DNA of 64,000 nt, taken from Ampelomyces quisqualis (Eukaryota; Ascomycota; Dothideomycetes; Pleosporales; Phaeosphaeriaceae). Position 1 is the stretch's first letter, and the number at the start of each line of letters is the position of its first letter. The translations under genes and the position numbers were made by a program. Below the pieces are notes generated by a model. It was not told the DNA's origin and searched no databases. It saw nothing but the letters and a program-made list of their open reading frames with translations. The DNA is taken from NCBI GenBank assembly GCA_018398575.1, contig JAGTXZ010000002.1, positions 1,056,501 through 1,120,500 on the forward strand, given 5' to 3'. This document shows positions 29,859 to 40,970 of the stretch, in pieces.

Positions 29859-30842
29859 ATGAACGGGCCCGCCAGAACTCCCGCAGACGCGCTACAAACG
29901 CCGGCCGCAACACCGCCCCGCCCGAGCAACGCCAACGCCATGCCCGCGTACACGGCCCCGCGCCAGGTGTCGGGCCCGCTTGCCGTCGAGAACTCGCCCC
30001 ACGGGACCGACGCCGGCGGAGGCGCGCCCTGGGCCCGCCCCAACTTCCACAGCGCGCCCAGCAACTCCAAGACGTCGCAGTACATCGACAAGATCACCTC
30101 GGAGAACGACCGCCTGCGTAGAGAGCTGAAGGTCGAGAAGCTCGCGCGCGAAGAGGAGGCCAAGCGCGTGTCCGCCGCACGCTCCCGGGCCGAGGACTCG
30201 AGAGCCGACTACCAGCACCTGCAGGTCCTGGCCGACACCAACGCGCGTGCCATTGAGAGGAAAGACCGCAAGCTCGAGGAGCTCAAAGCCGCGCTGGAGG
30301 CCGAGGTGAACAGGCGCAAGGTGGCCGAGCAGAGGGCCGAGGAGGCGCTCAAGATGCTGGGCGACACCCGCTCCGAGACACAACGCCAGCTTGCCCAGGC
30401 GTACGAGATGAAACACCACGCCGAGAACCAGCTCGACACGGTGCGCGACGGCTACAAGCGCCAGATGGACGGGTTGCAGAACAAGGCAAAGAGCCTGCAC
30501 GACGACCTCCAGGAGCTGCGCCGACAACGGAGCGAAGACGCCGACAAGATCAAGCGCCAGGCCATCATCAGCGACCAGCTGCACCACGAGATGTCGCGCC
30601 GTGCTCGGACCGAGACCAATCTCACCTCGGCCATGGAGGCTTACAAGGAGGAACATCGCAAGGACATGGACAGACTCAGCGCCGAAGCAGCACAGATGCG
30701 GTCGTCCTTGCCCGACAAGGAGCGCAAGGCAGAGCGGCTCATCGACGTCCTGAACGAGACCCGCGACAAGATGCAATGGGTCATGACGCAGCAGAAGCGA
30801 CAAACAGCGCCGGCCGGCAAGAAGCGACAAGGGGCCAAATGA
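29859..30842 (+). CDS. Coiled-coil protein, She3-like
   Basis: Intronless. The ATG at 29859 starts MNGPARTPADALQTPAAT and gives 327 aa; the frame is open farther upstream to 29592 but that part lacks conserved character. Residues 1-70 are Pro/Ala-rich and disordered. From about 73 (QYIDKITSENDRLRRELKVEK) to 310 the sequence is one long heptad-rich coiled coil, ending in a basic tail (KKRQGAK). The YIDKITSENDRL opening is typical of filamentous fungal proteins annotated as She3-domain proteins. In yeast She3 links mRNA-She2 cargo to myosin Myo4; filamentous homologues share only the coiled coil, so an RNA-transport role is speculative. Strong coiled-coil bias makes weak matches to other scaffold proteins possible. 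Confidence 0.75.
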   Translation: MNGPARTPADALQTPAATPPRPSNANAMPAYTAPRQVSGPLAVENSPHGTDAGGGAPWARPNFHSAPSNSKTSQYIDKITSENDRLRRELKVEKLAREEEAKRVSAARSRAEDSRADYQHLQVLADTNARAIERKDRKLEELKAALEAEVNRRKVAEQRAEEALKMLGDTRSETQRQLAQAYEMKHHAENQLDTVRDGYKRQMDGLQNKAKSLHDDLQELRRQRSEDADKIKRQAIISDQLHHEMSRRARTETNLTSAMEAYKEEHRKDMDRLSAEAAQMRSSLPDKERKAERLIDVLNETRDKMQWVMTQQKRQTAPAGKKRQGAK

Positions 30843-31531
30843 AGTGCATCACACGCACTCACATGACGACTTAACGACCAGAGCTCGCTTGGGCGCAGCT
30901 TGTACCATATAGGGAGGCGGGCGATGGGCCTTGATTGTTGAAGCATTTTTGAACACTGGCGTTGACGGCATGGGCTAGAGGGTCTTGTTGTTCGTGGTCC
31001 CAGCAGCAAAAGCTTCAAAAGCCCGACTTGGCCTTCAGATACCCCGTGCGAATCTGACACTATACTCTTGCTTTCTCATGTCCAGGGCGAATATGTGTTT
31101 TACTAACCTCATTACGGTGCCGACATGGGGACACGATGCTGCGTTGCTCCTGATCTGGCCAACTCTCGCATGTACGCTTCATACTACGTGTTCTGCGGGT
31201 ACGGCACACCTCTCATGCCTGAAAGCCCCACATGTGGCATCAAGACAAGTCAACAGCAGCGCCGTTTGTTTCACACGGCGACAAACTTTTGGATTATCCC
31301 TGGATCTCTAAAAGTACATGGAACCTGTAACCCCTGGCACCCGATAACTCCAATAAATGCAAACGTTCTACCCCAGGCTTTATGCAGCAGCTCGTTCATC
31401 TGATTTTCCAATTGCGCCGGAAGGTAATGGAATGAAAGTCGGACTTGAGGAGGCAAGGTACATTGCTACATGGCTTGATCGGTCAGCACTTGGACTCTGC
31501 CCTCTTGCCAGGGAAACCTACCGGAACACGG
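30843..31531. other. Intergenic, nothing recognised
   Basis: Between the 3' ends of two convergent genes. Only short frames without likeness. Confidence 0.5.
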
Positions 31532-31767
31532 TCAATTGACAGGCGTGCCACACTGTGGGCAGCACTTGCCGGGGATGACCCACACCGTGTCGCCGCGCTC
31601 GAGACAGGACGGGCAGCGACGGCCGGGGACCTTGATGTGTGAGCAAGACGCGAGGAAAGGCGGGCCATACGGCCGAGGAGCAAAACACTTACAGGCATGG
31701 TTGTGATGCCTTCGGCGTCGAACAAGCAGGGAACGGCGATCTTGTCGATAGCAGTGTGTTGGCACAT
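31532..31767 (-). CDS. 57-aa zinc-ribbon-like protein
   Basis: Two exons on the minus strand: 31767-31693 and 31630-31532, with a 62-nt intron 31631-31692 (GTAAGT...CAAG); 57 aa. The product starts MCQH and carries Cys/His groups at C2-x-H4, C14, C-P-S-C (32-35) and C-C-P-Q-C (48-52), ending GTPVN. The CPxC and CCPQC knuckles resemble a zinc ribbon. Tiny proteins with an MC-x-H start and two CPxC knuckles are common as uncharacterised genes in Pezizomycotina, to my knowledge. No signal peptide, so probably intracellular. The perfect donor and the continuity of the Cys pattern across the junction are the main support. Function unknown. Confidence 0.6.
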
Positions 31768-34263
31768 GGTATCCGGGTGAGCAATGGTGGCAGTGTTCAA
31801 TCAAGGACGGACGGAGGCTCAGTGGCGTTGAATGGAAAACGAGGGTGAAGACGGATGTCAATGGAAGGTGCTGAACAAGTAACGGTCTATTCTATCAGAG
31901 GCCAGACGGCGCTTTATACTTTGATGGATTCCCCTGCACAAGAACCGACGCAGGAGCCAAACACGCGTGTTCTGTGCCGGTTATGCCATGCCATACCATG
32001 CACAGCTTCTGCGCTGAGCAGTCGAGGTCGAACGCATACTCGGTACGCACACAAGCTCCACCCGCTGTGTATTGCGCCATGTAGAATCGGGGACCCTTGC
32101 GACATGCTGTACTTCAGTCTTGAGCCAAAGGGCAGATACGCGGACACGCAACCGCACAGCTGGAACGAAAACAGCCCAGGATAACCTGGTCAACGCCTCG
32201 CCCGGTAGCTTTACATAAGCCACGACCAATAACGGTTTCACTGTCCAGTCCAGTGTCCAGCGGCTCGGGGTGTGTTGGACAATATCAGCGTGTGGGCGAC
32301 ACGGGCAAGCACTTGCTCTCAGCATTTATCACGGGTGTCTGAGGAGCACAATACACGGGCTCGCCAGGTAGTGTTCAGGAACCATGGCAGGATTTGTCGT
32401 TTCGTCGTTTTCTCGTGCTGGCGCTAGGTACGGTAGTTACCTACTGGGGCCTCCACTGTCGAACATCAGCCCACGGCCCATGCCGTGCAAGGCTCGATAC
32501 ACATCTTTGTCAACAACAGCATCCTCGCGAGTACACGGCTTGCTATGTTCCGCTGCCGACTCCATGCCACGAATGCTCTTCCTCAGCATGTGTACAGGCC
32601 AACTCGACACAGCCACGCCAGAGTAGTCCTGGACTTTGTGCAGCGCCAAAGACGTATCGTTGCCTCCACCCGCCTGCGTATCCCGGCACATTCCCGCATC
32701 ATGCCAGCACCCGAGATTGGCACCAATCTTGATCGGCTAGGCACCGTTTTGCAACCGGGAAGTAGATAATCACGCTACGGCGTAGAACCCTCGTCAGTTT
32801 CAACGGCAATCGCCAGCGCAAGTGTCACCCCGCTTTCTCACACGTTCGCCCCACAGTCATCTCATCTCGGCCTGCCGACCATTTGATACAGGCATGCTTG
32901 CTTTTTGCAGAAAATCTACAGCTCTAGACAACGACTTGTCTCTGACGGATCACGGACAGTGGTCAAAATCAACCCTGACAACCACATTCTTCTGCTGTTT
33001 AAGTTCCTCTTGCCTTGTTGAATTACATTACGTCAGGGCCATTGCATCGCGCCGTGTGGACTCTGTCGTGAACCACTTCCTTTGGTTGAGACTCGAACCC
33101 GAGACTTGATCATAACAAGCACTGTGCAACGCTCAAACGTACCGATCATGTCTGGAGTCGCCTCCGCGACACTTGGTTGCAACGGAAGTGTGGTGGAACA
33201 CGAGGCGCATAGGAAACTTTGACGTCTCGTATAACCTTTGTAGTTTTGTGAATCCAACTTGCTCAGCTTATACGTTCACCCTGAACCTGACTTTCACTAC
33301 CGATTGTGTCTAAGCGACTACGGACGACGCACCATGCAGCTGACAACCGATCATTGCGACCATGTGGCACTGCAAACGATGGCGAACCACCTGACCAGGC
33401 GATGTGGGCAAGATTCGTCGTCACTGTGAACCCGGTGGTCGGAGAATAATGACACGCATGGTGCAGTGTAACCCTCCGTACCTTCAACGCCCAGTAACAT
33501 TTGTCGTGAAAAGCTTAACCACGTGAGATACCGGTAGCTCCCCACTCACTACTAGCCATGCCTGGCGCTTCGCACGAGAAGGGCAGTTTTTACAAGAGCA
33601 AGTTCCGCTTTTGAGGAGCCTTGCGCAATGAATGCATCGAGTCGGACTCTGTGCAACCTTGGAACACAGTACCGGTTCGCGTTGCCGGAACATTAATCCA
33701 CTTTGCCAAATCGTCACAACAGATGCAAGTCGCCATGTGGTTATGCACGTCATTCGCTGTACTCCTACCCCAACATCAATAGGTGTCTCCTAACTGACAC
33801 TTGTGGAACAGCAATTTTCGTTTTGAAACAATCACATCGATGCGCTGTGGCTGCTCATGATACTTTGCATGCAGCAGTGCAGCTCACTCTGTCTTTGAAG
33901 CTCGTAGTCCAGGCAATGCGCCACACCACAAACTGGATGCACCATTACTACTCAATGACCCGACCACTTGCAAAACAAGTCAAAGAGACCGGGCTTCAGT
34001 TTTATTCGCCAGATACGCCGCTATGCTTTCCGAGCCTCTTCTCACTTCCGCTTCTGTGCCGCTTCGCTCGGCCCCGTAGATCTGTGCGGTGCAACGCTGT
34101 ACAAGCCACCATTCCAGAAAGCACGAAGCCGCCGATAGCTGCAAAGCGAAAACGCCGTGAAAAGCAGTACCGTACCGGGCATCTTCTCCGCATCCATGAC
34201 CTACATTCGACACCAGTTGCATTGTACTTGGTACAACGTTTACGAATAACCCGCCAGATCATT

Positions 34264-34282
34264 CCCCCCCCCCCCAAAAAAA
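34264..34282 (+). repeat. Poly-C/poly-A homopolymer run
   Basis: About ten C followed by about nine A, prone to slippage and sequencing error. Confidence 0.85.
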
Positions 34283-34475
34283 AGCTACTCCGTAACCTTA
34301 CCAGGTCAATCATCACAGATGGGACGTACAGAAATCATCATCAACCCAAACTCTGCGACTCGGCCACACGCCCACCACAATCTCCAACCCCCTATATCCC
34401 ACCATCATCAACACCCACACCCAATTTTGAAACGCTTTGGGAAGAAGAAAAAAATCCCCTGAAAAAGACATGTTT

Positions 34476-34498
34476 AATATATATATATATATATATAT
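34476..34498 (+). repeat. (TA)n microsatellite
   Basis: A perfect alternating TA tract of about 22 bp. Confidence 0.85.
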
Positions 34499-35213
34499 GT
34501 ACATATGTAATTGAAAAAATAACCCCCCCTTCCCCCTCTCTCCGCTCCCATACTCGTACCCAGCACTTCCTTGCGCCCGCTGCCTGGATATTATCACTAC
34601 TCCCCCTCCACAAACCATCCAACCCAACAACCACCCACCGCCACACATCCGCCCAAATACACACAGACCACATAATCTTCAATCCCCACTCATCGCTTCC
34701 TTGTTTGCCCGAGCGTAGAGCCGCGGGGCTAGACATGTTATGAGCATACAGACGACGCAGACGCAGAGTAGTTGTTTTGATCGCGGACAGCTGTTTTCTT
34801 GTTGTTGTTGTTGTTTTTTATTGGCTCGGATGCGGATGCGGATTAGGGGGGAAGGAGGCGGACGGAAAGTTTCTTGGAGGAGGGAGTGACATGGCTTTAT
34901 AAAGCTAGCCATGTGGATTACGCGTGGGGATGTCGGGATCATGTTGTTGGATCTGAAGCGTGGCAGTGGAGACTATGATTTTTTATTTTTTTTTGCTTTC
35001 GTGGACTTGGGGTTTTTTTTCATGTCTGAATCTGGGCGAGCATATATATACATACATGCTCCTACCCCAGAGGTCGTGGAAACCAACATCACGTGCATAT
35101 TGTCTTTGTGTAGGAAGTAGAGTGGTAAAGATGGTATGATGGCTATGTTGTCATGTCCACACACTCGCTCGCAAACCATGTGCACCTATGAAGCCCATGT
35201 GATGCTTCAATCC

Positions 35214-38102
35214 TCACGGCACAAGTGCCCACGCACCCTTGCACTGTCCGCGACCACACCGTAACACCATCTGCTCTTCAACTCTCTCCTTCCTCGCCTC
35301 CTTCACCGACATCAGACTTTTCCCATGCGCAAAGCGCTTCTGCATCGGGAATATCTGCAATGCACCAAAAGGTCTGACATCAGCCTCAATCGTCTCCACA
35401 AAAATGCCCTGCAGAATGGACAGGAGTGGCGCGGTGAGTCAAGCAAATCACCACGTCCCGACCCGATCCATACTAACCGTCTTCTTGATCCTGACCAGCA
35501 ACACGCCCTTTGTAACCACGCCGTTCGAATCGTACAGATGCAGCATGCGGATACCAGGCTGCAAGCGGTCGAGGCGAAAACATGCCCAGGCGGCTAGATC
35601 GTCGCTGAGGCGTTCGTCGTCCATGACTTTGAATCTGCAAGGGGAAATGGGGTTAGCATCGTTTTGCGATCGGAGATTGAGATGCATATGCTGGATCCTG
35701 GGAGGATGCAAATGGCTCTCTTCGTGTCCAAGATACCGAGAGCATTCATGAATGGCTGGGTGCGCATGCCGGTCAGCAACCGGCGTGATACCCGGGAGAC
35801 GGGTTGTCGGACAATGGCTGCGGCTCTCTTGGCAATCGCCTGATGTTGCTGCGATTTCGAGATGAGAAAACGACGAGGCGAGTTTGGTTGCTAGCCGCTG
35901 AAACAGGTAAAACAGGTGATCCACATCTGCACACCAGCATTTGCCCGATCCCAGCATCCCGTGTGACATGCTGATCCACACGGCGCTTACAATTCCGAAT
36001 ACGTGCAATGCTTGTACCGCTGTGTCGATGCAATCCCAGCCAAATTGAAAACACGAGCCGGGGCCAGGACCGCCGTACCGATACAAATGTGGCCCATGGG
36101 AAGAGTGATCTTCAGGTGTACCTGGCGTATATCACTTCGTCCATGGCGACGTGCATCCGCATCCGGGTCCCGAAGAGAATATGAAAGGAACTACAACTTA
36201 CCTGACAAAAGTCAATTCTTCCGTCACGCCGTGTACGCCCTGAAATTTGACAATCTCGCGTCCGAAATCGGGGTTGGTGGTGCGTTGCGTCTTTGTCTTC
36301 TGCTTGTATTCCCCCTTGTTGCTCCTGCCGTCCCCTGGAACACGCTCATTATTACGCTCTTCGTGCCTCTCGACGTGCAATTCGACCTTCACATAGGGTT
36401 TGAGGTCCTTGGGGTCATCCTCTTCGGGTGGTAGTGGTATGTCCTGACCGGCGAGGAACTCAATGCTCAAGTCTAGATTGTGATGGACGACCGCCGTCTT
36501 TTGCGTAGCTTCCTGACTACTACTTCGATAGCCTTCTGGCTTCAGTACCCAACCAGCAGTGCCTGCAAACATTGCCTCGTTCTGCATCATGCCACCATCC
36601 CAGCGTTGCCAGTTGAGTGCTACTATCTGTACACCGGCGCGCCAGAAAACGGATGGATTCAGGTTGGACGAGTTCAATCGTAGACCCTTGGGATATGCTC
36701 GCATGAAGAAATACTTATTGTGCTTGAACAGGCCAGCAGGGTTTGTCTCGTGCACCTCCATCAAGGCCTTCTCGGACAGTGAAAAGACATGTGTAGGTAT
36801 AGCCGCCTCTGCTCAAGATTAGCTCCTCTAGTTGCAGCACATATGCTGATCATGAAACCTACCAGGCGTATCTAGACCCTTGTAGTGATATCCTCCAAAG
36901 TAGACTCCCAACTTCGACAATGTTTCGATGACCTTGGGCTTCGGAGCCGGAGCTTTCTTCTCTCCCTCTGGTATTTCTTCTGGTTCGGTAGTCGAGGACG
37001 CAATCGACTCAGCACTCGTAGTATGCTTGAGTGAGGGTGCTGGAGCTTGAAGAGTTGTCGGATTTGATGTGGCCGGTGCAGGCGGAGGCTTGACATGCGA
37101 CGATCGCTTGACCTTCACTAGTATCTTCCTTTCCAGTTCCTTCAACGTTGGCAAGTTGATAGCATCAGAAGTCAGGCCAGGATCCATTGGCAGATCGACC
37201 AATAAACCTTTCCAGTACTCAGTCATGAGCTCAACCATGATTTCCTGCTGCTCAGGACACGTGTGCACTTCGAGACTGACAATGAGCGGTAGGTTGGAAG
37301 CCTGGAAGGCATAATCACGAATAGTAGCGCACACTGCACGGAATGGTAGGTCCTTGGTCAAGGTGTAACCGTGCAATACTCTCGGCTCCGCTCTGTATGT
37401 ATATGAGCTTGATCTCCAGGGTTTCATGCTTGCCTCTCCCTTTTGTGGTGGTGACGGGCTCCGTTGCTTGTCGCCAGAGGCCCCTTTTCGACCGAAGCGA
37501 AGTTCCAGTCTTTTGCGGAGACCCATTCCCGACTTCTCTTTCTTGTCCTTCTTTTCGGCCTTGGGCGCACCGTACTTCTGCATCTCCTCCTCGTCCGAGC
37601 TCGAGTCAGATGGTGGCTCCCCGTCCCAGACATCAATCTCTACGCAACGACAGCCTCGGAGAAGAACATTCTTGTAAGCATCCGTGCTCGACTCGCTAGA
37701 CAGCTGATTGCCCGTCAGGTAGGTGTTGTGACTCGACGAGATGAAGTAGTTGGAGATTGGATATGCTTCGTCTACGGGAGCTGCGGGCTTCATAGCGTTG
37801 GCCGAGCCGGAGAGGAAGTAGTCCTGAAACTTGGTGATTGATCCATTTTGCAGCAGCTTTGCATCCTCGTCAGAGCATTGTTGCTCTTCAGTCAGCCAGC
37901 GAACTTGTCCTTCTTGTGTTCCAAGCTTGTATTGTTTTTCGAGCTCGTCGTGCAAGACTTGAATGTATTGTACGAAGGGAGCAGAGAGCTTGTCAACAAG
38001 ACGAGCATTTTCGTAGATAGCAGCTGACCCTCCGCCTGCCTGGCGCTGCGGCTCATCGATCTTTGGTGCACCGAGCTTGGGGTCTTTCTTTGGGGTGGCC
38101 AT
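35214..38102 (-). CDS. Phosphoinositide-specific phospholipase C, delta type
   Basis: Four exons on the minus strand: 38102-36863, 36808-36202, 35634-35478, 35408-35214; 732 aa. Introns: 54 nt (GTAGGT, CTAAT, CAG), 567 nt (GTAAGT...GCAG) and 69 nt (GTTAGT, CTGAC, GCAG). A degenerate EF-hand-like region (about 30-110) precedes the X box: SSSHNTYLTGNQL (catalytic His), RCVEIDVWDG (calcium-binding Glu and Asp) and VLHGYTLTKDLPF (second His). A charged X-Y linker (about 345-395) leads to the Y box with KYFFMRAYPKGLRLNSSN and WRAGVQIVALNWQRWDGGMMQNEAMF. A C2 domain crosses introns 2 and 3 (YVKVELHV, TNPDF, ELTFVR-FKVMDD, GVLLVRIKKT). No PH domain is seen. The enzyme splits PIP2 into IP3 and diacylglycerol at membranes in calcium signalling. 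The basic C-terminal extension is not shared with short fungal PLCs. Confidence 0.92.
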
Positions 38103-38688
38103 GGTCTTATCAGAATGCAGCTAGTGACAGCAGTACTTGTCAAGGCCAAAGACGTGGTAGCTGTGGGATGTTCTTGTCAGAGAGTGAGTGTTTTGGCACG
38201 AGACTTCCTCAAGAGTTGACTGCGCCTGCGGCTGTAAGGTGCAGCTCAGCTCAGATCAGGGCGGTGAGCGCGCTTCCGACGAACGTAGCTTTGGGTGCCA
38301 CTATGAACGAGGTGTTGTTGGCTCCAAGTCACACGTCAGCTAACAACCCAGCGCCAGAACATTCACAGTGGGTTTGACAGGTGAGGGAAGTATGCGGTGG
38401 CTTCTAGACGTGGAGGTGCGGCCCGCAGCGTTGGTGGGCTGTCATCAGCTGAACTTGGCAGCCGCTCCACCCATTCAATCGACGAATGAGGAACACCATC
38501 ATGGACCCAAAACCTTGCTTCGGACTTCTGCGCGACAGTCCATGCATCATTGCGGTTCGTGTGATAGCAATTGCTTGATTGATTACGGCGTAGGATATCC
38601 ATCCAGCGTCGCTGACGTCACCTCCGAGGTCAGGGTCCAGTAGGCCCGTCGAACACTTGCACAGCACCGAGAAAGCCATAAGATAACA
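38103..38688. other. Divergent promoter between PLC and cupin genes
   Basis: 586 bp between two start codons facing away from each other, so probably a shared promoter region. No other gene supported. Confidence 0.55.
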
Positions 38689-39034
38689 ATGGCCATGTCA
38701 CGCAAGCAAGCGGAAAGTGAAGTGCGATCATGGGGTTTTGGGCACGTCTTCACGTGGACCGACAGACCGTCAGTATACTACAATTGTCTCTCAATCGCAT
38801 CTTGTCGAGCTTACTCGCCTTGCCATGCATAGGAACGCACACTATCCGCCACACCAGCACCGTGGCGTAACCACACACCTGATCCTCGACGGCTCATTGA
38901 CGTACACCTACCCGGACGACCCAAAGGCAACCAAAGAAACATTGGGCGTCGGAGGTCGATGGGACGTCGATGCGAACAAGGTGCACGAGGTCTGGGTAGG
39001 CCCAGAGGGGTGTACATATGTTATTGGAGAGTGA
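38689..39034 (+). CDS. Small cupin-fold protein
   Basis: Two exons: 38689-38768 and 38833-39034, with a 64-nt phase-2 intron (GTCAGT, branch CTTAC, ATAG); 93 aa. The junction gives GHVFTWTDRP-NAHYPPHQHRGVTTHLILDG, the first cupin motif with metal-ligand His in HQH. SLTYTYPDDP and VDANKVHEVWVGPEGCTYVIGE complete a single beta-barrel. Such minimal RmlC-like cupins are frequent uncharacterised fungal genes. The substrate is unknown, and the usual Glu of the first motif is replaced, so metal binding may differ. The donor GTCAGT is slightly unusual, but frame restoration and continuous cupin sequence support the model. A start at 38695 is also possible. Confidence 0.75.
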
Positions 39035-39103
39035 TTGCGGTGTTCTGGAACGGGTTACGCAGTCAAAACATACAACAGTGCAGCCCGTCTAACGCCAAGT
39101 CGC

Positions 39104-40720
39104 TCAGCCCAAGAACCCGTTCTGACCAAGATACTTGATTGCATCGAGCGTTAGCTGGTCAGTCTTGACCAGCTCCTGCTCTACAAGCTTCTCGTAGAGC
39201 CCTGTTCTTTTCTCTGCTCTTTCCAGATGCTTGTACCTACAATTGTGCCCAAATGGACATTTGCCGTATTGCCGCCAGCTCTTGCACATCTTCTTCTTGT
39301 CAGGTTTTCGCTCTTTGATCGTTGATGGTGGTACCTTGATGGGCGGAGGTGCGATCTTGGACGATGTTGGCTCTGGCGGCGCATCACTGTCTTCAGCTTC
39401 GTCGCCTGAGTCGTCTGATGACTCTTCGGAGCTCGAAAGAACGGACGAGTCCGACAGCACTGAGCTCTCCTCTCCCTCAGACTCTGTTGCACTTGTATAT
39501 CCCAGCCCAAGATCTATAGCTACGGGTGTCTCTTTTTTCTTCATCATGCTTTCATGGAGCTTTTTCCGTAATGCTGCAAGCTCTTCCTGTTTTTTCTCAT
39601 CCCTCTTGTTTCTCTGGTAGTTGACAGGTGCAACCTCCCTCACGGGCCGGTCATCCTCTTGTGGAGGGTTTCCCTTCAGCTTGCGTACAAACTCCAACTC
39701 ATTCTTGCGCTTCGTTGCGGCAGCCTGCGCTTTCTCCAGCGCCTTTTGATAAGTTGGAAAATTCCTTCGTCGGTCTTTTATCCATTCTGCGATATCTCCC
39801 TTCGTCTGGAGCGAAATGTGTTCGCCCTCGTGCTCAAATGCATAGCCGCCGCCCTTCAGTTTCGCGCTGAGTGCAGCCTCCTCGTCAACGTCCTCCTCCT
39901 CCTCGCTGCTTTCTTCCGGTGCAGCATCTTGTACCGTGAGTCCTAGCCTGAGTTTCCTCTTCTTGTTATCTCTAGTTTGGTTAGCCTTCGGCACGCATCC
40001 TGGAGAAGGCGTGGGCATAGTGAAGCCGAACGTGGGAACAGGCGGAGGCACAGCTGCTTTTGCTCTAGTCGGCTTCGAGCTGGATTGCCGTGGGTGACGC
40101 TGTGACTGGGACTGTGATTGCGTATGCGCGTTGCTCTTACGGTCATCCCATTTCCTCTTCAGGCCTGAATGCTGCGTAGGTGGAAATTGAGGCGGGGGCT
40201 GTCCTTGCTGGGGCTGTGGTAGTAAACCAGGCGGTGGGCCTTCTACACCCGCCATGTGGCTAGCGAATGCTGCCATTGATTGTGCACCAGCCGGCGTGGC
40301 CATGAAGGACATTGCTTGGACGAGTGCACTGGGATCGATCGGCGGCGGTGTCGCAAAGGATGGGTCAACGTATGCGCTGAGAGAGCCATTCAACATGGTC
40401 GCCTGCGGTAAAGGAGTACGCTGTTGCCATTTCCCCGGCGAAGGGCCTGAGCTACCTCGCAGAGACGGTCCACCTCTGTTGTTCTGAAGTCCACCTCGGC
40501 TATGGCCTCCTCGCTCGTTGTGGAGTCCTCCTCTTGGATGGCCTCCGAAATTACCAGTACCACCTCGATTGCCTCCCCTTCCTCTGCCTACATCACTCCT
40601 CCCTCTACCATTGCTGGCTCTTTGACTCGGATATGGTTGTTGATTGTTGTTCGATGAAGCTTTCGGCGGCGGTGGAGGTGGAGGCGGGAATTTGAAGGAC
40701 GACATAGTTGTTTGAAGCAA
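39104..40720 (-). CDS. NUFIP1/Rsa1-type box C/D snoRNP assembly factor with CCCH zinc finger
   Basis: Intronless 538-aa frame. The N-terminus has a Pro run and RGG-like repeats (about 38-95), a nucleic-acid-binding type of sequence. The central signature EHISLQTKGDIAEWIKDRRRNFPT is the NUFIP1 conserved motif, which in the family binds Snu13/15.5K and links the R2TP chaperone to box C/D snoRNP assembly in the nucleus. Acidic Ser-rich stretches follow. A C-x8-C-x5-C-x3-H zinc finger (C479, C488, C494, H498; CKSWRQYGKCPFGHNCRYKH) lies near the C-terminus, as in many filamentous fungal homologues. Start choice is ambiguous: residue 6 (MSSFKFPPP) has a similar context. It converges on the cupin gene, whose stop is 69 bp away. 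Confidence 0.88.
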   Translation of the reverse strand: MLQTTMSSFKFPPPPPPPPKASSNNNQQPYPSQRASNGRGRSDVGRGRGGNRGGTGNFGGHPRGGLHNERGGHSRGGLQNNRGGPSLRGSSGPSPGKWQQRTPLPQATMLNGSLSAYVDPSFATPPPIDPSALVQAMSFMATPAGAQSMAAFASHMAGVEGPPPGLLPQPQQGQPPPQFPPTQHSGLKRKWDDRKSNAHTQSQSQSQRHPRQSSSKPTRAKAAVPPPVPTFGFTMPTPSPGCVPKANQTRDNKKRKLRLGLTVQDAAPEESSEEEEDVDEEAALSAKLKGGGYAFEHEGEHISLQTKGDIAEWIKDRRRNFPTYQKALEKAQAAATKRKNELEFVRKLKGNPPQEDDRPVREVAPVNYQRNKRDEKKQEELAALRKKLHESMMKKKETPVAIDLGLGYTSATESEGEESSVLSDSSVLSSSEESSDDSGDEAEDSDAPPEPTSSKIAPPPIKVPPSTIKERKPDKKKMCKSWRQYGKCPFGHNCRYKHLERAEKRTGLYEKLVEQELVKTDQLTLDAIKYLGQNGFLG

Positions 40721-40970
40721 TCCTGTGACGCAGGCGGGGCATTGCAGCTACTGTAAGCGCTAGTTTATACAGTCGCGCAAAAGAATGCGTCGCTGTGAAT
40801 GGTGACAGGATGGGACGCGTCGCCGGTCTAGAAAATGTCTAATCGATAGTGCTAGCGCGACGCTAGCGATGCCTAATTCTGTACCTTTACCTTCCGCCTT
40901 CTGCACACGAACAACATGCCTCGGTGACAATTCAATTTCTCCTGCTCATGAAGCCTCCAAGACTTCTGAA

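Larger units (their letters stand above)
31768..35213. other. Long gene-poor interval
   Basis: 3.4 kb without a gene I can support. Open frames exist on both strands (for example 33703-34743 plus) but have low-complexity products and no family likeness. It contains simple repeats: a C-then-A homopolymer run (34264-34282), a (TA)n tract (34476-34498) and a TTG run (about 34799-34820). It may hold long UTRs or non-coding transcripts. Confidence 0.5.

Noticed and set aside
29892..30830. Long minus-strand frame opposite the coiled-coil gene
   Set aside because: It mirrors GC-rich codon bias of the plus-strand gene; the plus strand has the conserved opening and heptads.
33070..33125. tRNA-like B box (GGTTCGAGTC on the minus strand) suggesting a tRNA gene
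   Set aside because: No 72-nt cloverleaf could be closed: the acceptor and T stems compete for the same bases and no D arm fits. Probably chance or a very old fragment.
34264..34282. Poly-C/poly-A run considered as an assembly gap or a retroposed poly-A tail
   Set aside because: No target duplication or adjacent retroposed gene is visible; it looks like an ordinary homopolymer run.
33703..34743. Plus-strand open frame of 346 codons
   Set aside because: It runs through homopolymer and (TA)n repeats, is rich in Pro/His/Thr from simple sequence, and matches nothing I know.
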